A DNA stretch of 64,000 bases, from positions 1 to 64,000 of the forward strand of contig CAYNMM010000082.1 of the NCBI GenBank assembly GCA_964398355.1. Direction: 5' to 3'. Under the pieces are notes generated by a model. The model worked only from the letters and a program-made list of their open reading frames with translations, was not told where the DNA came from and ran no database searches. The stretch comes from WFZT01 sp964398355. Lineage in GTDB: Bacteria; Hydrothermota; Hydrothermia; B15-G9; WFZT01. Position numbers and translations under genes: made by a program. Positions 26,501 through 34,571 of the stretch are shown piece by piece. The number at the start of each line of letters is the position of its first letter. Positions within the stretch are counted from its first letter, which is position 1.

Positions 26501-26716
26501 TTAAGAATATACAAAGATTTTGGATTCAAGCTTCTTAAGGGGAAGATATATATTGATATAACAAATCTATTTAATAAAAAAGAACTCAGGACGTTCAATG
26601 ATGTTAATACATATTATGTGCTTCATGAACCTGAAGGTGAGGTGAAAAATCCAACAGTGTGGTATCCGAGAAGGCAGACGACCCTTGGAATTCAATTTAG
26701 TATTAAAGGGTTTTAA
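23588..26716 (+). CDS. TonB-dependent receptor with carboxypeptidase-regulatory-like domain
   Basis: A 1042-residue outer-membrane beta-barrel. Signal peptide about 1-22 (to NAG); a CarboxypepD_reg-like beta-sandwich about 27-110 (GRVIDAKTKEPLPAANVMI); a plug domain about 115-235 with LHIRGGRQDEVVYIIDGV and QGSAASGAISIVTKEG; then a barrel ending in Phe (TLGIQFSIKGF). About residue 417 a large loop contains DVDGDGVDDFADRDKDG, a calcium-loop-like DxDxDG repeat, followed by an aromatic-rich segment. Ligand unknown; the organisation is SusC-like but no SusD-like lipoprotein follows. AGGAGGT precedes the ATG. Its stop overlaps the region before the next gene. Confidence 0.93.
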   Translation: MPVKKLVGVILALGVLFQLNAGTTGKIMGRVIDAKTKEPLPAANVMIEGTNMGAATDVDGYYVILNVPPGTYTLKVTYLGYKEKIIEGVQVNIDRTTEVNIEMEPAVLKTKEVVVKAKRPIIKKDVTASVNIISSKDISNIPAVNNVQQVVAQQAGVILGRGGDLHIRGGRQDEVVYIIDGVVVRDPYGGATFGAVPLLSLEETEISKGGFDVDQGSAASGAISIVTKEGRDKYAINLALTTHDFSFLGDKGYAFFDRNIGDPYLDFLTGKNLDLTSLENRHRDQMKRLEFSFSGPFIPSYRKGPKFFVSGDITYDKGRFPVSNDPDWYNKSYTYQWKFTFPYKSIKLFYSGFRRTRHDGGGYSATWRLALDHQTYYDEELMQHVFGINYLITQRSYLEVRVGLFKDYFLYNDKEDVDGDGVDDFADRDKDGFIEIDKSYFVDSLGNFRRDILDSLYPGWEDHGSYVEVPYYWWESRVEQLYPSFGTGPSWWSNDSTGRYAPYNHFGWGTRVRVDIYVLALDNGDTIAMINNNYYTFPLNDLPNLTPYVPPDPTWTTDSISAHVVDTVLFVGNQYMPFNYVWDRSQWYEGESKSFSVNVRYTNQITRHHEILAGVEYKRNDIVRVGADYASGGNVYLTLTNPWYTIRNRFPQDTAYNFLKWYRDHKIYPWTFAAYLRDKIEIEGMVAKVGFRFDYFNPDGWVISDTANPFMSDPEWGNLGIKMMRDPKKASPKWYISPRIGVSHPISDRDLLHFTYGHYFQIPTFNTMIRDFAFSGAFPIIGNSDIDPEKIVSYEFGVKHAFTDNFAIDVTAYYKDIRDWVRIKQFSYGISANYSTYVNEDYGSSRGIELQILKRPGGRYLPNIGVNINYTFQVARGSFSSPRNAYDWMWRGYPLPTHESPLDWDERHHVTATVMYLVGNNGILGGRLRNFGVILHYLYGSGFPYTPPIRTERDAVEKINSERLPAYSRTDLRIYKDFGFKLLKGKIYIDITNLFNKKELRTFNDVNTYYVLHEPEGEVKNPTVWYPRRQTTLGIQFSIKGF

Positions 26717-26730
26717 TGGAGGTTTTTGAC

Positions 26731-28785
26731 ATGAGGAAATTATTCATTATAGGGATATTTTTGGTGGGGATTTCTTTTGCGAGAGACAAAGGAATATCTC
26801 AGTATCAAATTAAAGGCACGAGACCTTCAGATAAGATAATCAATCAAACGGTTGGACAGGTGTGGAATTACTTATCAAATTATGGGTCTCTTGGGGGTCA
26901 GGCGGGAGCAGATTATTATGGATTAAGCTGGCCTGGTGGTGCAGCTGTAAATAATTACTATCTATGGAACAGTTATTTTACAGTTGGGGCAAAGGTAGAA
27001 GGTACTCCTTACATTTCCTACTATAATTATTATTTCTCGAACTGGAGCCCCTCGGATAATCCACCTATCTACGCCGGTCCAGGTAAATCTCCCTTTGATG
27101 TAGTTATGGCCTTTGATGACTTCAAAGACAGTCCGAGGCAGAGTCCGGGTAATCATCTTGGTGTTAAAGTGATTATTAGAAGTATGCAATGGCCGCAACC
27201 CCCCTATAATAATTTTGTGGCTTATGAATTCTATATAACCTATGATGCTTCACAGTGTGATATTCCAGGCCATACGGATGTTCTACATGATGTCTTTATC
27301 GGGATGTGGTATGACTGTGATGTTTCGGGAGCCGATCCAACAGAGCCACATATTGATGACCTTGTGTGTTTTGATGGGTGGACAAATGGAGAATGGGCAG
27401 ATCTTGCGAATTTCCCATCTCCTTCTGACCATCTGACAATCCTCCCGGATTCTGTAATCGACCAGCCAGATGGAGTTCCTGATCAATATATAATCTGGGG
27501 AGATGAACCTGGAGAGCTTGTTCTTGATTCTTCTCTTGCGGTTCCTTATGTAAGAAATGATACAACGTATATGGTTTACATTTTCCCACGCGGAGCATCA
27601 TATATTTATGACGGGGATAACCCTGCAGATCCTGGTGATGATACAGGAGAACACGGTATGTCTGCGGGTTATGTAGGTGGCATGTGGATTTATACTCCTC
27701 CATCTCCATCAGACTCTGTAATAGGTGATGCAAGGTTTGTTAGACCTTGGGCACATCAATGGTGGAACTGGAGTAGTGACCCTGCGACTCCAACAGATAT
27801 TTATAATTATTTAAGAGGGCATCATTCTGCAACAAAGTTTTACAGATATGCCCCTCATCCGTTTGATCTTGGAGCAGGCCCTTTCGATTACAGATTCCTG
27901 AACAGTGTGGGTCCATTCAACATAAGGAGTGGCGATACGCTCAAATTCGTATGGGTTGCTGGTGTAGGTCAGGGTTTAAGCGGAGGTTATGATTCATACT
28001 GGGGTAGAGGGTGGCTTCCTGGTTTGAGACAGGTTCTTGATGATGCTCTAAAAGCTTATTATGCAGGCTCAACTCATTCTGATCCGGCACATCCCTCAGC
28101 ACCAGATGAAGATCAGCACTGGAGAATTCCGGTTCCTCCACCATCACCGCTCCTTGTATACTCTGTAACTTCTGATGGTATAAGACTGGTATGGGATGAT
28201 CTCCCTGAGAGGACACCTGATCCATTGAAGGGTTATCCGGATATGGTTGGATATATTGTATATAGAGCTGTATATCAGCCGATAAACTGGACTGTCCTTG
28301 ACACCATTAAAAGAAATCCAGACGGCACATTCACTCACACATATCTTGATACAACGGCTATTCCTGGATTTCAGTACTATTATGTGGTCACAGCTTATGA
28401 TGAAGATAGTCTCGAATCTTCCAAGAATAATTATATGAAGGACGAGAATGGGAATCCGATGTATGTTACCATGAAATCCAAGATTGGTCGAAGCGTCGAT
28501 GATGTGACGGTTGTACCTAATCCATATAAGGGCTCTGCCCCGTGGACAGCGACTGAGATAGCAGATAAGGTTGAATTTATTAATCTTCCTTCGACGTGTA
28601 GAATCACTATTTATACACTTTCAGGATACAAAGTTAAAACTCTTGAGAATAAGGAAGGTAAAGGTTCTCTTGCCTGGAACTTATTGACAGATGCTGATAT
28701 TAAAGTTCAGAGTGGAATATATATTTACAAGGTTGAGACCCCGGATGGCAAATATAAATTAGGGAAATTGGTAATTTTGAAATAA
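26731..28785 (+). CDS. exported protein with fibronectin-III-like and C-terminal sorting domains
   Basis: 684 residues. The start at 26731 is chosen because GGAGG lies 8-9 nt upstream and a signal peptide follows at once (MRKLFIIGIFLVGISFA). The body is rich in Tyr, Trp, Pro and Asp with no family I recognise. Around 470-570 there is a fibronectin type III-like module (PPPSPLLVYSVTSDGIRLVW), and the last 90 residues (VVPNPYKGSAPW, then YTLSGYKVKTLE and SGIYIYKVETPDG) form a T9SS-like sorting/FlgD-like domain. Likely surface-exposed or secreted. Contiguous with the TonB receptor, whose stop lies 12 nt upstream. Confidence 0.8.
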   Translation: MRKLFIIGIFLVGISFARDKGISQYQIKGTRPSDKIINQTVGQVWNYLSNYGSLGGQAGADYYGLSWPGGAAVNNYYLWNSYFTVGAKVEGTPYISYYNYYFSNWSPSDNPPIYAGPGKSPFDVVMAFDDFKDSPRQSPGNHLGVKVIIRSMQWPQPPYNNFVAYEFYITYDASQCDIPGHTDVLHDVFIGMWYDCDVSGADPTEPHIDDLVCFDGWTNGEWADLANFPSPSDHLTILPDSVIDQPDGVPDQYIIWGDEPGELVLDSSLAVPYVRNDTTYMVYIFPRGASYIYDGDNPADPGDDTGEHGMSAGYVGGMWIYTPPSPSDSVIGDARFVRPWAHQWWNWSSDPATPTDIYNYLRGHHSATKFYRYAPHPFDLGAGPFDYRFLNSVGPFNIRSGDTLKFVWVAGVGQGLSGGYDSYWGRGWLPGLRQVLDDALKAYYAGSTHSDPAHPSAPDEDQHWRIPVPPPSPLLVYSVTSDGIRLVWDDLPERTPDPLKGYPDMVGYIVYRAVYQPINWTVLDTIKRNPDGTFTHTYLDTTAIPGFQYYYVVTAYDEDSLESSKNNYMKDENGNPMYVTMKSKIGRSVDDVTVVPNPYKGSAPWTATEIADKVEFINLPSTCRITIYTLSGYKVKTLENKEGKGSLAWNLLTDADIKVQSGIYIYKVETPDGKYKLGKLVILK

Positions 28786-28800
28786 ACAGGAGATAGTGTC

Positions 28801-29784
28801 ATGAAGAGGGTTTTAATAATTTTATCGATAGTCTTTCTGATTACATTGCCCAATGCTCTTACTGCCCAATCCAAAGTTGGTACCGCTGGAGCTAATTTTT
28901 TAGCGGTGCCTATTAATCCTGTTGCAATGGGTATGGGGGGAGCTTATGTTGCAGTTGCAGATGGTCCTTTAAGCAGTTTCTGGAATATAGCTGGAGTTGC
29001 GAATGTTAAAGATAATCTTGCCACTGGATTTGGTTATGTCAATTATGTGGCAGGAATTAACATTGGTGGTTTTGGTGTTGTTAAGAAGTTAGGATTAAGA
29101 GGTAACATTGCTTTCTTTGTCGGTGGATTAAACTCAGGTAGTATGGATAAATACAGTATTTCTCAAGATAGGGGAATTATAAATGAAGGTACGTTTACTT
29201 ATTCAAGTGAACAAATTGGTATAGGATTTGCCAGATACTTTACCGATAAGTTTGCCTCAGGTGTTGCGGTAAAATTAATCCATGAGAGTGTTAGTGGAGA
29301 AACAAGCTCACTTGGATTTGCTGTTGATGTTGGAACCTATTTCTGGACTGGATTCAAAAGTCTACGAATCGCAATGTCTATGCAAAATATTGGTCCGGAT
29401 ATGAAATTTAGCGGAACCTATAAACAATACATTTACTCCGGTAATGAGGTAGTTACTGAAGATAGGGAATATAATTCGTATCCGATTCCTCTTAATTTCA
29501 GACTTGGAGCTGCTATGGAGATTATAGATCAACCAGATAAACGTTTAACAGTTTCAGTTGAGAGTAATCATCCCAGTGATTTTGATCAGACCTTTGCTGT
29601 AGGAGCAGAGTTTGCATTCAGGAATATGCTCTATTTGAGAGGAGGATATAATTTTGGATTAGACCTTGGTGGTCTTGGTCTTGGTTTTGGAATTAAATTG
29701 AAGTCAATTTCTTTTGATTACGCGTATTCTGACATGGGTGAGTGGCCTGATGTCCATAGGATCTCAATAAACTTTGTCAAATAA
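28801..29784 (+). CDS. PorV/PorQ-family outer-membrane protein
   Basis: 327 residues with signal peptide (about 1-23, to AQS) and an all-beta barrel of the UPF0164/PorV-PorQ type. The N-terminal motif FLAVPINPVAMGMGGAYVAV followed by SSFWNIAGVA is the family hallmark. In T9SS, PorV shuttles cargo from the translocon to the attachment complex, and PorQ is also T9SS-associated. Here it sits among genes for proteins with T9SS-like C-terminal domains, which supports a role in their export or anchoring. Which subfamily it belongs to is not decidable by eye. AGGAG precedes the start, 15 nt after the previous stop. Confidence 0.85.
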   Translation: MKRVLIILSIVFLITLPNALTAQSKVGTAGANFLAVPINPVAMGMGGAYVAVADGPLSSFWNIAGVANVKDNLATGFGYVNYVAGINIGGFGVVKKLGLRGNIAFFVGGLNSGSMDKYSISQDRGIINEGTFTYSSEQIGIGFARYFTDKFASGVAVKLIHESVSGETSSLGFAVDVGTYFWTGFKSLRIAMSMQNIGPDMKFSGTYKQYIYSGNEVVTEDREYNSYPIPLNFRLGAAMEIIDQPDKRLTVSVESNHPSDFDQTFAVGAEFAFRNMLYLRGGYNFGLDLGGLGLGFGIKLKSISFDYAYSDMGEWPDVHRISINFVK

Positions 29785-29799
29785 AATGGAGTGGGAATT

Positions 29800-30930
29800 A
29801 TGAAAAGGTTAACAGGTATAGGAATTATTTTAATTGCTTTAGCGTTTGTAGGGTGTGGCGTGAAAAATAATCCTCCTACAGGACCTTCTGTAATTGACAG
29901 AGGGGCTGACTATTTTAATGAACAGGGTTGGCTGAAGTATAGTCAGGGGGATTATTATGCTGCAAAGGCAAATTTTGACACTGTGTTAAGCATGATTTCT
30001 CCTGAGAATATAGATGCTTATCTCGGTATTTCAATGGCCATGAAGCAGATTGGTGAATACAGTAGAGCTCATGGTTATGTAACTATGGCTATTACAGTTG
30101 CCAACCAGGAGAGACAGGTGATAGAAAAATTGAGGAAATTCCTTGTGCAAACTGTGAGTCCTATTAACGATACACTTGCATGGATGACTTTTGATACGAC
30201 AAATATCGCCTTTGTTAATAAAATGGAAATTTCAGTAACCCTTGCAAATACGAGATACCATAATCTGGATTCAGCTGCGGTTTATGATACATTATACGGT
30301 GGGCCGGCTGGCGCGAAGATTTACTTTAAGGTAATGAGTTACAGCTTTGATGGTGATTCAGTGCTTATTTCATGGGACAATGAGAAGAACTTTACTTCAA
30401 ACACTACGTATTTTTACGAACGCACAGATTTACCACCAGACAGTATGTCCGTGGACACAACTTTGTATTTACCTGATAGCATAGTAGTTGATACAACTTA
30501 TTATTATCCTATAGATACCCTTCAGCTCGTTCGTTGTTTACCCCTCCCCGGTGATACGGTTGTTGCTAATGTGGCGTATGTTATTGGGGGTAATAATGAC
30601 GTAGAGAATGCTGCTCATATAGTAGATGGTGCCGTCTACTTCGCTGCCGGTGATTATCTGAATGCGATAAAATGGATGAGAGCCAGTATGTTGATGAGTG
30701 ATAATTTTGCATATAATGCTCCGTATGCGGATTCACTCCCAGGAAAACTTATAAACACAAGAAACGCCAAGATTCTATTAGCACAGTCTTTTTACAATCT
30801 CGGTATGTATAGGGATGCAGCCTATGTGGTCAATAATCTTTATGGTCGAATCGTTGTAGATCCTGAAAACCCTGATATTCATCTTTTATTTAACAGCATT
30901 GTGGAATTGAGAAACCAGGGAGGTCTATAA
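29800..30930 (+). CDS. lipoprotein with tetratricopeptide-like repeats
   Basis: 376 residues. The ATG at 29800 follows GGAG; a GTG at 29791 is possible but adds only three residues. The lipoprotein signal MKRLTGIGIILIALAFVGC ends at Cys19. Residues about 35-105 form TPR-like hairpins (QGWLKYSQGDYYAAKANFDT, YLGISMAMKQIGEYSRAHGY), and another pair lies near 280-370 (DGAVYFAAGDYLNAIKWMRA). A beta-rich section sits between. Likely a periplasm- or surface-facing scaffold for the neighbouring PorV-like and exported proteins; that is inference from context. The next gene starts after one nucleotide. Confidence 0.8.
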   Translation: MKRLTGIGIILIALAFVGCGVKNNPPTGPSVIDRGADYFNEQGWLKYSQGDYYAAKANFDTVLSMISPENIDAYLGISMAMKQIGEYSRAHGYVTMAITVANQERQVIEKLRKFLVQTVSPINDTLAWMTFDTTNIAFVNKMEISVTLANTRYHNLDSAAVYDTLYGGPAGAKIYFKVMSYSFDGDSVLISWDNEKNFTSNTTYFYERTDLPPDSMSVDTTLYLPDSIVVDTTYYYPIDTLQLVRCLPLPGDTVVANVAYVIGGNNDVENAAHIVDGAVYFAAGDYLNAIKWMRASMLMSDNFAYNAPYADSLPGKLINTRNAKILLAQSFYNLGMYRDAAYVVNNLYGRIVVDPENPDIHLLFNSIVELRNQGGL

Positions 30931-30931
30931 A

Positions 30932-33900
30932 ATGAGAAGGGTTCTATATTTCTTCATCAGTATCTCCTTTGTTTTTATTGGGAGAATGAACGCCCAGCAA
31001 TTTTCGGTAGGAGATACAGCCACTTTTAAATACTATGACGCAGGATTCTTTAGCGGTTTTTATACTGCAAAATATTTGTGTAGAGCTGTCACAGATAATG
31101 CATACATATTTAGCGAAGAGGTTCCATATCAAATAACAAAAGTCTACGTGGGTAATGGCCAGGTCATAGTTTTCGATCCCGCTAAGAAGTACTATCGCAA
31201 ATTAAATGATAACGACGTATTTTCTATTTTCGGTTATTCTGAGGATACGACATCATTGATCTATAACCTGAATCACACCGGGAAAGCTGCAATAAAACTT
31301 CTTAGAACGGGTGGTATTCAATTTTATACAGTGACGACGCAAGGATTATACCTTTATAACGTTTCTAATTGGTCCCTCAGATTGCCAAGACGTGATCTTG
31401 TTGATGTTGCCGTTTCTCCTAAAGTTCCTACATCTATAATAGGGTATTTCCCGTATTTCCTTGCAAAATATTCAATACTTACCACACTGAGAACGCCTTT
31501 AGGCAGAGTAATCAAGTTGCCTCATGACCTCTTTATCGATGATGGATTTGAACCCGATTATTCCGAAGATACTTTACTTACTGATTGGACAACATCAGGA
31601 AACGTTAGCGTTGTCAGGTCTATTTTAATTTCCATACCCCACTATTTGATGCACCTCTCTGGGAATGCCAGTGCTTCAAAGTCATTTTCCTTACCAGCTA
31701 CTATGTTTAAATTTGAAATAACCCCAGTAATCACCCGCAACACTCCTGATGGTGTTGTTAGTTTCGAGGATCAATCCGGCACTTCAGCATTTTCTCTTAC
31801 GTTCTTAGGTGATTCACTATTTTTGAATGGCAATAATTTGGGTGAATTCCAGCCATATAGTGTGCAGAAGATTGAGGGTGTCGTTAATATAAATGATGGA
31901 TTATTGCAGATTTATTTGAATGACTCCCTCGTCTACGATGATTCGAACTATACATTTGATGTCTCTCAGGTGTCCAAATTACAGATTTCATTAAATAGTG
32001 GTGAGCTGTTTTTAGATGACATCGCTGCTCAACCTATCGTATATACTATTGTTGGACATCATTCTAACAAGAACGCTTTTTATCTTGGTGCTGCGGATGG
32101 GCTTTATTTATATAACTCTGGCACCTGGTCGAAAATTTATGACGGAAATGTGAGAATTGTGAGGCCAGTTAGTGACAACACTGTCTACATATTGTCTGAT
32201 AATCTTATATTGAAGACTGAGGATGGTGGAGCGAGCTGGGATACGTTGCCATCAACTACACTTGACTCAGTATATGATTTTGCGGTAAATCCTGATAATA
32301 CTGACTTGTTGGTTGCTGTGGGAGTACCAGGAATTGTTAAATTTGCAGATGGTAGCTGGCAAAATATATCCGACTCTTTACTCAATTGGTCACCTCCAGA
32401 ATTTGTTGATACAATTTACTCCGTTGGCTATTTAGATGATTCTACTATTGTTATTGGTACAGGACAGGGTGTTTTTATGAGTGAGGGAACCATTGAAAAT
32501 CTTGTTGAGAAAAATAAAGGTATCTTAAAGAGTTTTATCACGAATGATGGTGTACAGTTGCTTGCTCAATATGTGGATAGTGCGTATACGACTATGAACA
32601 CTTTCTTTGATGGACTTGCAAGGGATGTGGATAATGATCCCAGAGTTTACGTGCTTGCAGGTGACTTGTCTGCAAAGCTTACCTCCGGGGAGACCAAAAT
32701 TATTCCCATTCTCGGTGTCATGAATCCTGAACTGAATTATGTAGAGGATGCCAATCATCCACATGGCGATGGTCATGAAATAATAGAGATTGATGTGTAT
32801 GATGATAGTTTAAATCAGTACGTTTCTTCAGCTTATGAGACCTGGAAATATGCGACTTATAGAGCAATGGCCAAACTGTTTTTCTGGACGCATGATACTA
32901 AGGAGGAGAACTGGTTAATTGAAGGAATCGGGGGACTTGGTGAATACCTTGCAAAATACAATCCAGGTGATCCAGATACCGCAGAATATGAATTGAGCCC
33001 CCTTTATAGCTTGAAAAAAATCTTGGTAACTCCTTATAAGGTTGATCAATACGTTGCCAGTTTAAATAGACCATATCTCTTCCTTCTCCATTTATGGGCG
33101 AAATATGGCATTCAGACACTACAATCTATTTATTCAGACGCAACTATTCCATCATCAGTTGTGGGATTAGCAAGAATAGCAAGAATTACTGGAGTCGATC
33201 AAAACGATCTTTATAAAGAATGGATTCTGGATGTATTTAAACATGAGAATATGGATCTCACACCTAATTTGAATGTTAATCTTATCGAAAGGTTGTTCCC
33301 TCCTTATTATTCCACGATACAGTCATTATCTGATTGGTCATTCGGTGGATTTCAAATAGTGTTGACACAAAATGATACTCTCAATTATCTGAGATTTAAC
33401 GGTGTCAATATTAATGATTCAAGTGAATTTGATGTTTATTATGGGATCAGTGGTGGTACTCTCCACCATGTAACAGATTGGGGAGCTAATGGTGATAGAG
33501 TAATAACAGGACTGACGAATACACAAGACACAACGGTATATAACTTCATTGTATTTTTTGCTGATAGTCAATTGTCTGACAATACTGCACTTTCTTATGC
33601 TGTTAAGAAGGATACAATTCCACCAACGGTGGATGTTGGTTATTTCCAGAATAGCCTTGCTGATAGGAATATTAATGTTTATTTATTTACAAATGAGCGG
33701 TTATTCGATGAGGTTATTGACACCATACCATCTCTTTATCTTATTTCAGGTCTTGATACAACGACAGCAGATCTCTCAATCTTCGACTCTTATAACGATA
33801 CAATTATTTATTCTTCAAACTTTACTCTCTCAAGTACCGGTAAGATTTATCTCAAAGCATCGCTACAAGATTTTGCTGGAAATGCAGTAGAAATAAGTGA

Positions 33901-34540
33901 TTCTGTCCTTGCCTGGTATTTGCAGAGCGGTAGCAAACTCACTTTCACTGGATTTGATGGTGAAATATTACTCGAAATACCGGAAAACGCGATCTCAGTA
34001 GGGGGTTATGCTATTTACTCTATCTCAAATGGTGGTTTCTATAAAGTCTCCAATCCGGTTTATGTCTTCCCAAATGTACAGCTGAAATCGCCTGCTCGTG
34101 TGGAGTTAAATTTGCCCAATGATGGAAAGAAAGATTATCACGTTTATGTCTGGTACAAAGGAACCTGGCATGACGCTGGTGGAATGCTGACGCCATCTGG
34201 AGACAGAATAGTTGCTTATATTAATACTCTTGGCCCATTAACATTGATGCAGACAAATGGTATTATACCACGGAGGTTTGCGTTTAAGCTTCTGGGCTCT
34301 CCAGTGATTCTCTCTAAAAAAGTATCCTTTGAGGTCTCTGTCCCTCATCCTACAAAGTTGAGCGTAAAAGTATACAACTTAAGTGGTAGAGAAGTCGCAA
34401 AATTGTTCGATGGTAACATTAGTTCTGGTAAGTACAACTTTAGCTGGAGGGTTGAAAGTTTGCGTAATGGAGTATATTTCATTGTCGTAAAAGATTTGAG
34501 GAGTGGCGTAAGATTTTCTAAAAAAGTTGTAAAGTTTTGA
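30932..34540 (+). CDS. large exported protein with Asp-box repeats, peptidase-like domain and sorting domain
   Basis: 1202 residues, the largest gene in the window. Signal peptide about 1-21 (to NAQ). Residues about 370-510 contain beta-propeller-like blades with an Asp-box (KTEDGGASWDTL near 430). About 570-770 resembles a gluzincin (M30-like) metallopeptidase domain: NWLIEGIGGLGEYLA near 658 corresponds to the WLNEGxAxY helix, but the preceding helix (TWKYATYRAMAKLFF) has no HExxH, so catalysis is not supported. Immunoglobulin-like domains follow, and the last 85 residues are a T9SS-like sorting domain (VKVYNLSGREVAKLF, NGVYFIVVKD). Probably displayed on the cell surface or secreted. Function unknown. 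Confidence 0.8.
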   Translation: MRRVLYFFISISFVFIGRMNAQQFSVGDTATFKYYDAGFFSGFYTAKYLCRAVTDNAYIFSEEVPYQITKVYVGNGQVIVFDPAKKYYRKLNDNDVFSIFGYSEDTTSLIYNLNHTGKAAIKLLRTGGIQFYTVTTQGLYLYNVSNWSLRLPRRDLVDVAVSPKVPTSIIGYFPYFLAKYSILTTLRTPLGRVIKLPHDLFIDDGFEPDYSEDTLLTDWTTSGNVSVVRSILISIPHYLMHLSGNASASKSFSLPATMFKFEITPVITRNTPDGVVSFEDQSGTSAFSLTFLGDSLFLNGNNLGEFQPYSVQKIEGVVNINDGLLQIYLNDSLVYDDSNYTFDVSQVSKLQISLNSGELFLDDIAAQPIVYTIVGHHSNKNAFYLGAADGLYLYNSGTWSKIYDGNVRIVRPVSDNTVYILSDNLILKTEDGGASWDTLPSTTLDSVYDFAVNPDNTDLLVAVGVPGIVKFADGSWQNISDSLLNWSPPEFVDTIYSVGYLDDSTIVIGTGQGVFMSEGTIENLVEKNKGILKSFITNDGVQLLAQYVDSAYTTMNTFFDGLARDVDNDPRVYVLAGDLSAKLTSGETKIIPILGVMNPELNYVEDANHPHGDGHEIIEIDVYDDSLNQYVSSAYETWKYATYRAMAKLFFWTHDTKEENWLIEGIGGLGEYLAKYNPGDPDTAEYELSPLYSLKKILVTPYKVDQYVASLNRPYLFLLHLWAKYGIQTLQSIYSDATIPSSVVGLARIARITGVDQNDLYKEWILDVFKHENMDLTPNLNVNLIERLFPPYYSTIQSLSDWSFGGFQIVLTQNDTLNYLRFNGVNINDSSEFDVYYGISGGTLHHVTDWGANGDRVITGLTNTQDTTVYNFIVFFADSQLSDNTALSYAVKKDTIPPTVDVGYFQNSLADRNINVYLFTNERLFDEVIDTIPSLYLISGLDTTTADLSIFDSYNDTIIYSSNFTLSSTGKIYLKASLQDFAGNAVEISDSVLAWYLQSGSKLTFTGFDGEILLEIPENAISVGGYAIYSISNGGFYKVSNPVYVFPNVQLKSPARVELNLPNDGKKDYHVYVWYKGTWHDAGGMLTPSGDRIVAYINTLGPLTLMQTNGIIPRRFAFKLLGSPVILSKKVSFEVSVPHPTKLSVKVYNLSGREVAKLFDGNISSGKYNFSWRVESLRNGVYFIVVKDLRSGVRFSKKVVKF

Positions 34541-34571
34541 AATTAATCAAACTAAAAAGGAGGTAAATGTT

